Of a stretch of DNA of 64,000 nucleotides, positions 18,937 through 27,461 are shown one piece after another. The translations under genes and the position numbers were made by a program. The DNA comes from Pseudomonas sp. SCA2728.1_7 (lineage in GTDB: Bacteria; Pseudomonadota; Gammaproteobacteria; Pseudomonadales; Pseudomonadaceae): positions 1,860,001 to 1,924,000 of the forward strand of contig NZ_CP073104.1 of the NCBI RefSeq assembly GCF_018138145.1. The letters run 5' to 3'. Numbering within the stretch: position 1 is the stretch's first letter; each line of letters opens with the position of its first letter. The notes beneath the pieces were generated by a model, which did no database searches, was not told where the DNA came from, and was given only the letters and a program-made list of their open reading frames with translations.

Positions 18937-19623
18937 ATGACGTTGCAGATCGGTTTTCTGTTGTTTCCGCAAGTTCAGCAACTCGACCTGACTGGGCCGT
19001 ACGACGTGCTCGCCTCGTTGCCGGGCGTGCAGGTGCATCTGATCTGGAAGGATCTGATGCCGGTCACCGCCAGCACCGGGCTGCTGTTGAAACCGACCAT
19101 CACGTTCGAGGATTGCCCGTGTCTGGATGTGATCTGCATTCCCGGTGGCGGCGGTGTCGGGCCGTTGATGGAAGACGCGCAGACGCTGGACTTCATCAAA
19201 CGCCAGGCCCTTCAGGCGAAGTATGTGACCTCAGTGTGCACCGGCTCGTTGGTCCTCGGCGCGGCGGGCCTGCTGCAAGGCAAACGCGCGACCACGCATT
19301 GGGCGTATCACGATTTGCTGCCGACACTGGGCGCGATTGCGGTGAAGGATCGGGTGGTGCGTGACGGCAATCTGTTTACCGGTGGCGGAATTACTGCGGG
19401 GATCGATTTTGCCTTGGTGTTGGCTGAAGAGTTGGTGAGTGCTGACGCGGCGCAACTGATCCAGTTGCAATTGGAATATGCTCCGGCGCCGCCGTTCAAC
19501 GCGGGCAGCCCGGAGACTGCGCCGGGGGCGATTGTCGATGAGGCACGTTTGCGGGCGGCGCCATCGCTGAAGTTGCGCACGGAAATTACCGAGCGCGCCG
19601 CCGCGAAACTCAATCTGCACTGA
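18937..19623 (+). CDS. inhA: Isonitrile hydratase-like DJ-1/PfpI protein
   Basis: A 228-residue protein with the same length and start (MTLQIGFLLFPQVQQLDLTG) as the isonitrile hydratase of P. putida N19-2, which hydrates isonitriles to N-formamides. The catalytic Cys sits in VTSVCTGSLVLGAAG (near residue 101), followed by THWAYHDLL; a conserved acidic residue (D17) is in LDLTGPYDV. Start ATG 18937 has GGAGCAAG upstream. It is divergent from a GlxA-type regulator. Activity is inferred from recalled similarity. Confidence 0.85.
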   Translation: MTLQIGFLLFPQVQQLDLTGPYDVLASLPGVQVHLIWKDLMPVTASTGLLLKPTITFEDCPCLDVICIPGGGGVGPLMEDAQTLDFIKRQALQAKYVTSVCTGSLVLGAAGLLQGKRATTHWAYHDLLPTLGAIAVKDRVVRDGNLFTGGGITAGIDFALVLAEELVSADAAQLIQLQLEYAPAPPFNAGSPETAPGAIVDEARLRAAPSLKLRTEITERAAAKLNLH

Positions 19624-19645
19624 TCCCAAGCCAAACGCAAAACCC

Positions 19646-19738
19646 TGTAGGAGTGAGCCTGCTCGCGATAGCGGTGTGTCATTCAACGCAGATGTTGGCT
19701 GATCCACCGCTATCGCGAGCAGGCTCACTCCTACAGTT
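19646..19738. repeat. Paired REP palindromes, GGAGTGAG subtype
   Basis: Inverted pair using the variant stem TAGGAGTGAGCCTGCTCGCG rather than GGGAGCGAG. It follows the isonitrile hydratase gene. Confidence 0.85.
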
Positions 19739-19851
19739 GATCGGGTTACCAAGGATATTTTGGTTGTCCCCGATCACCGCCACACCTTCACTTGTCCCCA
19801 CGCCCCCACCCGTGTAGAAAGCCCCTCCACATATTTGCACAGGGACTTTCG

Positions 19852-20643
19852 ATGAAGGCTTTGCCATGGCTCTATCTGGCACTTCTCAGCCTCGGTTATG
19901 GATGGGCGCTGAGCTACGGTCACCTCGGCTGGCTCGCTTTGATTTCCGTTGGATTGCTGGCATTCGCAGGTTTTGCCGTGCGCCAGCAACAGGTGCCGGT
20001 CGCACGTTTTCTCGGCCATGGCCTGTTCATCGTGCTGGCCGTGGCGTTGGCATTGCACTGGCTGCCGGGATTCGCCAACGGTCGCGCCATTGATCCGCAA
20101 CGCTTCACCGATAACGCCGTGCCGTTCTCGATGTACCTGAATCTGGATAAACCGCTGGTTGGCTTCTGGTTATTGCTGGCCTGCCCGTGGATTGTCGGGC
20201 GACGTTCGCTGCGCCTGAGCGTGTACGCCACCGCCCTCGCCCTGACCTTGAGCGCGGTTCTGGCCCTCGGTGGCGCGCTGTTGCTGGGCGTGATTGCCTG
20301 GGCGCCGAAGTGGCCGGATCAGGCGTGGCTGTGGGTGCTGAACAACCTGCTGCTGGTGACCTTGGTCGAGGAAGCGCTGTTTCGCGGCTATATACAGGGC
20401 GGCCTCAGCCAGCGCTTCAAACACCTGCCGTACGGCGACAACCTCGCCCTGCTGCTGGCCTCGTTGCTGTTTGGTCTGGTGCATGCCGGCGCGGGCTGGA
20501 CCTGGGTGTTGCTGGCAGGCCTAGCGGGCGTCGGCTATGGTCTGGCCTACCGTTTTGGCGGGCTCGGCGCGGCAATCGCCACGCATTTCGGCTTGAACCT
20601 GCTGCATTTCGGCCTGTTCACCTATCCGATGCTCGCCGGCTGA
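19852..20643 (+). CDS. CPBP-family intramembrane metalloprotease
   Basis: A 263-residue membrane protein with about eight hydrophobic segments. The CPBP (CAAX protease/bacteriocin-processing) motifs are in order: EEALFRGY (motif 1, EExxxR), FGLVHAG (motif 2, metal His) and THFGLNLLH (motifs 3-4). Start ATG 19852 gives a natural N-terminal membrane helix and has AGGGA upstream. Such proteins cleave prenylated or peptide substrates within the membrane; the substrate here is unknown and no bacteriocin gene is adjacent. The aer-like gene follows after 102 bases with its own promoter candidate. Confidence 0.87.
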   Translation: MKALPWLYLALLSLGYGWALSYGHLGWLALISVGLLAFAGFAVRQQQVPVARFLGHGLFIVLAVALALHWLPGFANGRAIDPQRFTDNAVPFSMYLNLDKPLVGFWLLLACPWIVGRRSLRLSVYATALALTLSAVLALGGALLLGVIAWAPKWPDQAWLWVLNNLLLVTLVEEALFRGYIQGGLSQRFKHLPYGDNLALLLASLLFGLVHAGAGWTWVLLAGLAGVGYGLAYRFGGLGAAIATHFGLNLLHFGLFTYPMLAG

Positions 20644-20689
20644 AGCAAGCGCCGTTTTGCGACGCCGTGCTGATTATTGAAAAAAAATT

Positions 20690-20716
20690 TCAATAAAAAG
20701 CTGTCACCGCCGACAA
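20690..20716 (+). promoter_or_regulatory. Sigma-28 (FliA)-like promoter for the Aer-type receptor
   Basis: TCAA at 20690-20693, 15 bases, then GCCGACAA at 20709-20716, one base from the flagellar sigma-28 -10 element GCCGATAA. It lies 29 bases before the receptor ATG. Fits the usual flagellar control of chemoreceptors. An AT-rich palindrome (20676-20694) overlaps its upstream side. Confidence 0.55.
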
Positions 20717-20745
20717 CCTTTCAAAGCCTTGCGGATTGAAAAACC

Positions 20746-22311
20746 ATGCGTAATAACCAGCCCATTACACAACGCGAACGGACTTTCCCGGCTCAGCAGC
20801 GGTTGATTTCCACAACCGACGCCAAGGGCGTGATCACCTACTGCAACGACGCTTTCGTCGAAATCAGCGGGTTTTCGCGTGAGGAACTGATCCGTGCGCC
20901 GCACAACCTGGTCCGTCACCCCGACGTTCCGGCTGCGGTGTTTTCGCACATGTGGGGCACATTGAAACAAGGCTTGCCATGGATGGGCATTGTCAAGAAT
21001 CGCTGCAAGACCGGTGACCATTACTGGGTTAACGCCTATGTCACACCGGTGTTCGACGGCAATCAGGTGGTCGGTTACGAGTCGGTGCGGATCAAACCCA
21101 CCGCCGAACAGATCCGCCGTGCCGAAGCGCTCTACCAACGCATCAACCAAGGCAAGTCGGCGATCCCTTCCAGCGATAAATGGCTGCCGGTGTTGCAAGA
21201 CTGGCTGCCGTTCATTCTGGTCAGTCAACTGAGCTTCGTGATCGGCGCGACGCTGAACTCGCACTGGGGCTTCGCCCTCGCCGCCGGTCTGTCGGTGCCG
21301 CTGGGCCTGATGGGCCTGCAATGGCAGCAACGCGGGCTCAAACGCCTGCTGCGCCTGGCCGAGCAGACCACCTCCGACCCGCTGATCGCGCAGATGTACA
21401 CCGACAGCCGTGGCGCCCAGGCGCGTCTGGAAATGTCGATCCTCAGCCAGGAAGCCCGCCTGAAAACCTGCCTGACCCGTCTGCAGGACACCGCCGAACA
21501 CCTGACCGATCAGGCCAAGCAGTCCGACCGACTGGCGCACAGCAGCTCCAGCGGCCTGGAACGTCAGCGCGTGGAAACCGAACAGGTCGCCACCGCCGTC
21601 AACCAGATGGCCGCCACGACTCAGGAAGTGGCAAGCCACGTGCAGCGCACCGCCGACGCGACTCAGGAAGCCAATCGCCTGACCGGTCGCGGTCGTGACA
21701 TCGCCGGCGAAACCCGCGAAGCCATTCAGCGTTTGTCGGTCGTCGTTGGCGAAACCGGTTTGACCGTGACCCAACTGGCGAAGGACAGCGACGAAATCGG
21801 CGGCGTGGTTGATGTGATCAAAGGCATCGCCGACCAGACCAACCTGCTCGCTCTGAACGCTGCGATCGAAGCTGCACGTGCCGGTGAAATGGGCCGTGGA
21901 TTTGCCGTGGTGGCTGACGAAGTTCGTCAACTGGCGCAACGCACCAGCGAATCGACCGGGCAGATTCATGCCTTGATCGCCAAGTTGCAGCAGACGGCTT
22001 CGAGTGCCGTGCAAACCATGGAAGCCGGGCATCGCCAGGCTGAAGAAGGTGTAGCGCGGGTGCTGGAAGCGGATCAGGCGTTGGTCGGGATCAGTGAAGC
22101 CGTGGCTAATATCACCGACATGACTACGCAGATTGCTGCGGCGACGGAAGAGCAAAGTGCGGTGGCTGAAGAGATCAGCCGCAACATCAGCAATATTTCG
22201 GAGTTGGCGGATCAGACTTCCGAGCAAGCGCATAACTCGGCGTTGCTGAGTGAAGAGCTGACGAAGACGGCAAATACGCAGTACTCGTTGGTGGAGCGGT
22301 TTAACCGCTGA
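20746..22311 (+). CDS. aer: Aerotaxis receptor, PAS plus methyl-accepting signalling domain
   Basis: A 521-residue chemoreceptor. The N-terminus (about 10-120) is a PAS domain of the Aer type ([44 protein letters not shown]), expected to bind FAD. A hydrophobic hairpin at about 150-200 anchors it without a periplasmic domain. The C-terminus has the conserved hairpin [19 protein letters not shown] and methylation-helix heptads. It would report cell redox state or oxygen to CheA/CheW. P. aeruginosa also keeps an aer gene near its cco loci, which supports the name. Terminator directly downstream. Confidence 0.92.
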   Translation: MRNNQPITQRERTFPAQQRLISTTDAKGVITYCNDAFVEISGFSREELIRAPHNLVRHPDVPAAVFSHMWGTLKQGLPWMGIVKNRCKTGDHYWVNAYVTPVFDGNQVVGYESVRIKPTAEQIRRAEALYQRINQGKSAIPSSDKWLPVLQDWLPFILVSQLSFVIGATLNSHWGFALAAGLSVPLGLMGLQWQQRGLKRLLRLAEQTTSDPLIAQMYTDSRGAQARLEMSILSQEARLKTCLTRLQDTAEHLTDQAKQSDRLAHSSSSGLERQRVETEQVATAVNQMAATTQEVASHVQRTADATQEANRLTGRGRDIAGETREAIQRLSVVVGETGLTVTQLAKDSDEIGGVVDVIKGIADQTNLLALNAAIEAARAGEMGRGFAVVADEVRQLAQRTSESTGQIHALIAKLQQTASSAVQTMEAGHRQAEEGVARVLEADQALVGISEAVANITDMTTQIAAATEEQSAVAEEISRNISNISELADQTSEQAHNSALLSEELTKTANTQYSLVERFNR

Positions 22312-22327
22312 TTGATGTGGTGATAAC

Positions 22328-22362
22328 AAAAAACCCGGAGAGCGAGAGCTTCCGGGTTTTTT
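22328..22362 (+). terminator. Intrinsic terminator after aer
   Basis: Stem AAACCCGGA / TCCGGGTTT around an 11-base loop, followed by a T-run, 16 bases after the aer stop. Confidence 0.9.
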
Positions 22363-22396
22363 GTTGCTTGTCTGAAAGTGATGGTGCTTGGCAGAC

Positions 22397-22571
22397 CGCT
22401 TTCGCGAGCAAGCTCGCTCCCATTTGGACCGGATGCAATCAGTTAGAGGTTGGTCGGCTCTTAGGCCGCCATCGCGAGCAGGCTCACTCCTACAGGGGAT
22501 CGTTGTCTGGCACTCAATCAGTGATCACCGCAGATCCAATGTAGGAGCGAGCCTGCTCGCGAAGAGGCCAT
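22397..22571. repeat. Cluster of three REP palindromes of two subtypes
   Basis: One GGGAGCGAG-type copy with an internal change (GAGCAAGCTCG, 22401-22421), one GGAGTGAG-type copy (22469-22494) and one inverted mixed copy (TAGGAGCGAG, 22541-22565). Confidence 0.8.
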
Positions 22572-22585
22572 AACAGCCAGCGAAA

Positions 22586-22951
22586 TTACTGAGGCAACTT
22601 CAGCTTATCCAACAGTCGATTAACCAACAGTTCGTTGAGCATGATCACCTGTTGCAGCGCCAGCAACGGTTTGCGCTCCGGGCCGCCGATTGAGTTGGCG
22701 ATATTACCGGCCATGGCATGGGCGTATGAAAGCGACTCGCTCGCCTCGACCAGCAGGGTTTCGTCGTCCAGCGCGGGGTCGACGAGATAAACGGGGCGAA
22801 ACTTGGGCGAGCTTGGCGGAGCACCCAGGGCTTCGGGTCGGAGGTAGTAGTCGAGCGCGCGATCCGTCGCTTCTTTTGTCTTTTGAGACTCAAGCGCTGG
22901 GTCGTGAGGGGTTGGGTCGATGCCCGGAGGGTTTGGCGTGGCTTTGAACAT
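22586..22951 (-). CDS. DUF6124/DUF3077-like small Pseudomonas protein
   Basis: A 121-residue protein of the Pseudomonas-restricted family starting MFKATPNPP, with a proline-rich N-terminus, the segment ATDRALDYYLRPEA and a helical C-terminus (SYAHAMAGNIANSIGG, LNELLVNRLLDK). Family members are usually annotated DUF3077 or DUF6124 and often occur in several copies per genome; no function is established to my knowledge. It has no signal peptide or membrane helix. The 370-base upstream region is unusual and is listed separately. Confidence 0.8.
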   Translation of the reverse strand: MFKATPNPPGIDPTPHDPALESQKTKEATDRALDYYLRPEALGAPPSSPKFRPVYLVDPALDDETLLVEASESLSYAHAMAGNIANSIGGPERKPLLALQQVIMLNELLVNRLLDKLKLPQ

Positions 22952-23330
22952 AAATATCTAATTCCTGATCAAGGGCCGCGACCGTTCTCTACTAAAAGAA
23001 GGGTGGCGGCTGTGCGCAGGTTAGTAGACCGGAGGAATTAGCAAGACCGGCGCGCTCGAAAGCGCCCTGAGCACAGCCACCATTGAGTACAGGCAGATGC
23101 GCCTGACTTTATGGGACCTATGCACTTACTAAAACCATACGGGCTACTAAACCCGGCCACTGATGGGCAGTGGCAGGGAAACGATATAGCCCGCGCCATG
23201 GTCGTGTAAGCCGGCGGATTCTGGCGTACGCGTAGGTAACGGCGCAAGGTGTTGTAGGCCCCGTGGCGTAACGGACTGTGTACTTTAAACGCGCTCACAA
23301 AATCATGTTTACGCACAGGAAATGCTGGGC
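22952..23330 (-). other. Possible structured leader of the DUF6124-like gene
   Basis: On the minus strand this stretch carries several TTTAGTA-like motifs (TTTAGTAGCCCG, TTTTAGTAAGTGC, TTTTAGTAGAG, plus CTACTAACC as an inverted form), a strong hairpin GGCGCTTTCGAGCGCGCC and the arms CACTGCCCATCAGTG. A 92-residue minus-strand frame (23038-23316) crosses it but has no protein character. It looks more like an RNA leader or regulatory region than a gene. Confidence 0.4.
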
Positions 23331-23369
23331 AGTGAGCGCTTCCAGTTCTTTATCGTGTCAGCGAAATTG

Positions 23370-23960
23370 CCCCTCACCCTAACCCTCTCCCAGAGGGAGA
23401 GGGGACTGACCGAGGTGTTTGGGCAAGGTACGCCGACGTGAAATACCAAGTCGAACTCAGATTCTGAAACAGATCAAAAGCCCCTCACCCTAGCCCTCTC
23501 CCAGAGGTAGAGGGGACTGACCGAGGTGTTTGGCAGAGCTACGCCGACTTGAAATGCCGAGTCGAACTCAGATTCTGAAACAGATCAAAAGCCCCTCACC
23601 CGAACCCTCTCCCAGAGGGAGAGGGGACTGACCGAGGTGTTTGGCAGAGCTACGCCGACGTGAAATACCGAGTCGAACTCAGATTCCGAAACAGATCAAA
23701 AGCCCCTCACCCTAGCCCTCTCCCGGAGGGAGAGGGGACTGACCGAGGTGTTTGGGAGAGTTACGCCGACGTGAAATACCGAATTGAACTCAGATTCTGA
23801 AACAGATCAAAAGCCCCCACTAACCCTCTCCCGGAGGGAGAGGGGACTGATCGAGGTGTTTGGGAGAGTTACGCCGACGTGCGATACCGCGTTGAACTCA
23901 GATCTTGAAAAGCCCACAAATCGGCTCCCTCTCCTTGGGGAGAGGGCTGGGGTGAGGGGC
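23370..23960. repeat. Tandem array, 111-bp unit, about five copies
   Basis: Units begin at 23370, 23481, 23592, 23703 and 23814 (exactly 111 bp apart). Each starts CCCCTCACCCTAACCCTCTC with a following GAGGGAGAGGGG stem, then ACTGACCGAGGTGTTTGG, then a spacer containing CGCCGACGTGAAATACCG and CAGATCAAAAG. The array ends with an inverted stem (CCCTCTCC...GGAGAGGGCTGGGGTGAGGGG, to 23960). Confidence 0.93.
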
Positions 23961-24079
23961 GAATCCACCACAAAACCAAAGCCGAACCCCCGCGCTCTTC
24001 ACCACTCAATAGGCCGAGTGTCAGCTCGCCTGCTCTTGATCTTGATCCACGGGCGACGTCGGAAGGCTGAGTGGAGGGA

Positions 24080-24404
24080 TTGATCCGGGGGTGGGAGCGC
24101 AGCGACCGTTTGGCGCAGCCAAACACAGCGAGAGGAGGTGCAGCGAAGCAAACCGTAGGCGCTGCGCCCGGATCGATCCCGGAGCGAAGGGACCCCGAGC
24201 CCCAGCGAGCGGGCCGCACGTAGGAGCAAGCGTTTTTGGTTACTTTTTCGGCGTCTGGAAAAAGTGACCCGCCGTAAGGGCGGACCCCTAAGTGGCCGTT
24301 ACCGCAGCAATGGATATGCACTCAGATCGAAAAATGTGTCGCGTTCAAGATTTACCCCCTCACCCCAGCCCTCTCCCCCAAGGGGGCGAGGGGGAAGGGA
24401 GCCA
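24080..24404. repeat. Conserved Pseudomonas non-coding element
   Basis: Contains GAGCGCAGCGACCGTTTGGC, GGAGCGAAGGGACCCCGAGC, GGTTACTTTTTCGGCGTCTG and AAAGTGACCCGCCGTAAGGG, a series I recognise as recurrent in Pseudomonas intergenic regions, where it gives rise to spurious RRKGG-type frames. It is followed by one more CCCTCACCCCAGCCCTCTCC stem (24357-24400). No gene is supported. Confidence 0.6.
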
Positions 24405-24429
24405 ATCTCCATGCAGTTCAAAATCCAAT

Positions 24430-25119
24430 TCAACTCGATCTACCCCGCAGAAACCCGCTCACACGCTCGGCGGCGCTGGCCAAATGCTGTTCATGAGTAA
24501 AACCGGAAACCTTCAACGGCTTCAGGTCATGATCCCCGGCCGCGAGCCACGCCACCTCAATACTCGGTGACAAGGTATAACCCTCAACCGCCTCCCGATT
24601 GCCCAGCGCATCCCGCTCCCCCTGCACAATCAACGTCCGCGTCTGCAAAGAAGCCAAATGCTCAACCCGCGGCTTCTCCGGCTTCCCCACCGCATAAAAC
24701 GGATACCCCAGACACACCAGCGCATCAGCCCCCAACTCATCAGCAAGCAGACTCGCCATCCGCCCCCCCATCGACTTCCCGCCAATGGCCAAAACCCCAG
24801 CGACATGACGCCGCACTTCGCCATACACCTCACGCCAACACTCCTGCAATTTCCCCGCAGGATTCGGCGGCCGCTTCACCCCATCCACCCGCCGCTGCGC
24901 CATATAAGGAAACTCAAACCGCAACACGTTAATCCCAAGCCCAGCAAGGCGCCCAGCCATGTCATTCATCCAGTCACTGTCCATCGGCGCACCAGCACCG
25001 TGGGCAAGGATCAACGTCGCCGAAACCTCACCATTAGCGGCGTTCCAAAGCCATCCATGATCGAGCACGCACTGCGCCCATTGATCCCCGTCAATACTGG
25101 CCTTGTGCTGTTTGTCCAT
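24430..25119 (-). CDS. Alpha/beta-hydrolase, dienelactone hydrolase/KANL3-like
   Basis: A 229-residue hydrolase. The oxyanion strand is ATLILAHGAGAPMDSDWM, the nucleophile elbow GGKSMGGRMAS (Ser near 113), the acid is likely in IVQGERDALG and the terminal His in AAGDHDLKP. Start ATG 25119 is preferred over an upstream frame because GCGAGG lies just before it. Substrate unknown. The gene is divergent from ccoN, and its first codons contain an ANR-type box serving that operon, so changes here would constrain both. Confidence 0.85.
   Translation of the reverse strand: MDKQHKASIDGDQWAQCVLDHGWLWNAANGEVSATLILAHGAGAPMDSDWMNDMAGRLAGLGINVLRFEFPYMAQRRVDGVKRPPNPAGKLQECWREVYGEVRRHVAGVLAIGGKSMGGRMASLLADELGADALVCLGYPFYAVGKPEKPRVEHLASLQTRTLIVQGERDALGNREAVEGYTLSPSIEVAWLAAGDHDLKPLKVSGFTHEQHLASAAERVSGFLRGRSS
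25081..25094 (+). promoter_or_regulatory. ANR box upstream of the first ccoNOQP operon
   Basis: TTGATCCCCGTCAA is a full match to the FNR/ANR pattern TTGAY-N4-RTCAA. Centre 25087.5 predicts a start near 25129 for a class II promoter, leaving an 86-base leader to ccoN. The box lies within the coding sequence of the divergent hydrolase. The predicted -10 region is poor (CATGCT). Confidence 0.65.
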
Positions 25120-25214
25120 GCTTGCCTCGCTTTTAGTCTGCCTATAACTCCAGACGAAGGATTCGCCGCGTGTTTTGCGCGCGCTCACTTCGGCTGAACC
25201 GTGGATGGGGAACC

Positions 25215-26639
25215 ATGAACACTTCTATCAGTACCGCCTACAACTACAAGGTGGTCCGCCAATTCGCCATTATGACGGTGGTGTGGGGCATCGTCGGCAT
25301 GGGCCTCGGGGTTTTTCTCGCGGCCCAATTGGTCTGGCCCGAACTCAACTTCAATTTGCCCTGGACCAGTTTCGGCCGTCTGCGCCCGCTGCACACCAAC
25401 GCGGTGATCTTCGCGTTCGGTGGCTGTGCGCTGTTCGCCAGTTCGTTCTACTCGGTGCAACGCACCTGCCAGACCCAATTGTTTGCGCCAAAAATCGCCG
25501 CGTTCTGCTTCTGGGGCTGGCAACTGGTGATCCTGTTGGCGGCGATCAGCCTGCCACTGGGTTACACCAGTTCCAAGGAATACGCCGAGCTGGAGTGGCC
25601 GATCGACATCCTGATCACCATCGTCTGGGTCGCCTACGCGATCGTGTTCTTCGGCACGATCATGCAGCGCAAGACCAAGCACATCTATGTGGGCAACTGG
25701 TTCTTCGGCGCGTTCATCATCACCGTGGCGATTCTGCACATCGTCAACAACCTTGAGTTGCCAGTAAGTTTCACCAAGTCGTACTCGGTGTACGCCGGTG
25801 CAACCGACGCGATGGTGCAATGGTGGTATGGCCACAACGCCGTAGGCTTTTTCCTCACCGCCGGTTTCCTCGGGATGATGTACTACTTCGTGCCGAAACA
25901 GGCCGAGCGTCCGGTGTATTCGTATCGCCTGTCGATCGTGCACTTCTGGGCTCTGATCACCCTGTACATCTGGGCCGGCCCGCACCATTTGCACTACACC
26001 GCGCTGCCGGACTGGGCACAGTCGCTGGGCATGGTGATGTCGCTGATTCTGCTGGCACCGAGCTGGGGCGGCATGATCAACGGCATGATGACCCTCTCGG
26101 GCGCCTGGCATAAGTTGCGCAGCGACCCGATCCTGCGCTTCCTCGTGGTCTCGCTGGCGTTCTACGGCATGTCGACCTTCGAAGGTCCGATGATGGCGAT
26201 CAAGACCGTCAACGCCCTCTCCCACTACACCGACTGGACCATCGGCCACGTACACGCCGGCGCCCTCGGTTGGGTGGCGATGATTTCCATCGGCGCGCTG
26301 TACCACATGATCCCGAAAATCTTCGGTAAAGCACAGATGCACAGCGTCGGTTTGATCAACGCGCACTTCTGGCTCGCGACCATCGGCACCGTGCTCTACA
26401 TCGCGTCGATGTGGGTCAACGGCATCGCCCAGGGCCTGATGTGGCGCGCGGTGAACGAGGACGGCACGCTGACCTACTCCTTCGTCGAAACCCTGGTGGC
26501 CAGCCACCCAGGCTTCGTCGTGCGGCTGATTGGTGGGGCGATCTTCCTCAGCGGCATGTTCCTGATGGCTTACAACACCTGGCGCACCGTGCGGGCCTCG
26601 CAGCCTGCTGACGTCGTCGCTGCCGCGCAGATGGCCTGA
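25215..26639 (+). CDS. ccoN: cbb3-type cytochrome c oxidase subunit I, first copy
   Basis: A 474-residue catalytic subunit of the high-affinity terminal oxidase, with about twelve membrane helices. Haem and CuB ligands are visible: RPLHTNAV (low-spin haem His), [12 protein letters not shown] (CuB His pair) and HVHAGALGW (binuclear-centre helix). ATG 25215 follows GATGGGGA; the longer upstream frame lacks helix character. It heads a complete NOQP operon. By the PAO1 order (ccoN2O2Q2P2 lies upstream of set 1) this copy corresponds to ccoN2, and the ANR box upstream agrees. Confidence 0.96.
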   Translation: MNTSISTAYNYKVVRQFAIMTVVWGIVGMGLGVFLAAQLVWPELNFNLPWTSFGRLRPLHTNAVIFAFGGCALFASSFYSVQRTCQTQLFAPKIAAFCFWGWQLVILLAAISLPLGYTSSKEYAELEWPIDILITIVWVAYAIVFFGTIMQRKTKHIYVGNWFFGAFIITVAILHIVNNLELPVSFTKSYSVYAGATDAMVQWWYGHNAVGFFLTAGFLGMMYYFVPKQAERPVYSYRLSIVHFWALITLYIWAGPHHLHYTALPDWAQSLGMVMSLILLAPSWGGMINGMMTLSGAWHKLRSDPILRFLVVSLAFYGMSTFEGPMMAIKTVNALSHYTDWTIGHVHAGALGWVAMISIGALYHMIPKIFGKAQMHSVGLINAHFWLATIGTVLYIASMWVNGIAQGLMWRAVNEDGTLTYSFVETLVASHPGFVVRLIGGAIFLSGMFLMAYNTWRTVRASQPADVVAAAQMA

Positions 26640-26649
26640 GGAGTCCGCC

Positions 26650-27258
26650 ATGAAACACGAAACGATTGAAAAGAACGTCGGCCTGTTGATGTTGCTCATG
26701 GTGTTTGCCGTGAGCATCGGCGGCCTGACCCAGATCGTCCCGCTGTTCTTCCAGGACGTCACCAACAAACCGGTGGAAGGCATGAAGCCCTACACCGCGC
26801 TGCAACTGGAAGGCCGCGACATCTATATCCGTGAAGGCTGTGTCGGCTGCCACTCGCAGATGATCCGCCCGTTCCGCGCCGAAACCGAACGCTACGGGCA
26901 CTACTCGGTGGCCGGCGAAAGCGTTTGGGATCACCCGTTCCTCTGGGGTTCGAAACGTACCGGTCCGGATCTGGCCCGGGTCGGCGCGCGCTACTCGGAT
27001 GACTGGCACCGCGCGCACTTGTACAACCCGCGCAACGTCGTACCGGAATCGAAAATGCCGGCCTATCCGTGGCTGGTCACGCAAGCGGTCGACAGCAGCC
27101 ACACCGAAACCAAGCTGAAGACCATGCGCACCCTCGGCGTGCCGTACACCGACGACGACATCAGCGGCGCAGTGGCCAGCCTCAAGGGCAAGACCGAAAT
27201 GGATGCCCTCGTCTCCTACCTGCAAGTGCTCGGCACTGCGATCAAGAGCAAGAGGTGA
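26650..27258 (+). CDS. ccoO: cbb3 oxidase subunit II, mono-haem cytochrome c, first copy
   Basis: A 202-residue membrane-anchored cytochrome c: one N-terminal helix ([15 protein letters not shown]), one haem c site CVGCHSQ near residue 64, and a distal methionine candidate in ESKMPAYPW. It passes electrons from CcoP to CcoN. It starts 10 bases after ccoN with AGGAG upstream. It is the full family length. Confidence 0.96.
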   Translation: MKHETIEKNVGLLMLLMVFAVSIGGLTQIVPLFFQDVTNKPVEGMKPYTALQLEGRDIYIREGCVGCHSQMIRPFRAETERYGHYSVAGESVWDHPFLWGSKRTGPDLARVGARYSDDWHRAHLYNPRNVVPESKMPAYPWLVTQAVDSSHTETKLKTMRTLGVPYTDDDISGAVASLKGKTEMDALVSYLQVLGTAIKSKR

Positions 27259-27263
27259 GCACG

Positions 27264-27461
27264 ATGATCATTGAAATGAGTGCAGGCCTGATTCGCGGCC
27301 TCGGCACGGTCGTGGTGTTCGTCGCCTTCGTCGGTTTGACACTTTGGGTGTTCAACCGCAAGCGCACCCCGGAATTCGCCGAAGCACGTCTGCTGCCGTT
27401 CGCCGACGAACCGCAAGCCGAAACAACCCAAGCAAATGAAACAAGGAGTACCCGGCCATGA
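27264..27461 (+). CDS. ccoQ: cbb3 oxidase small subunit, first copy
   Basis: A 65-residue protein with one membrane helix ([19 protein letters not shown]) and a charged tail, the standard CcoQ plan; it stabilises the oxidase complex. ATG 27264 has AAGAGGTGAG before it. Its stop overlaps the ccoP start (ATGA). Confidence 0.92.
   Translation: MIIEMSAGLIRGLGTVVVFVAFVGLTLWVFNRKRTPEFAEARLLPFADEPQAETTQANETRSTRP

Noticed and set aside
23038..23316. 92-residue minus-strand frame
   Set aside because: No family, odd composition, and it crosses a region rich in hairpins and TTTAGTA motifs; treated as leader RNA.
23370..23960. CRISPR array
   Set aside because: Units are identical over their whole length, including the part that would be spacers, and no cas gene is present. 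The same holds for the array at 36871-37440.
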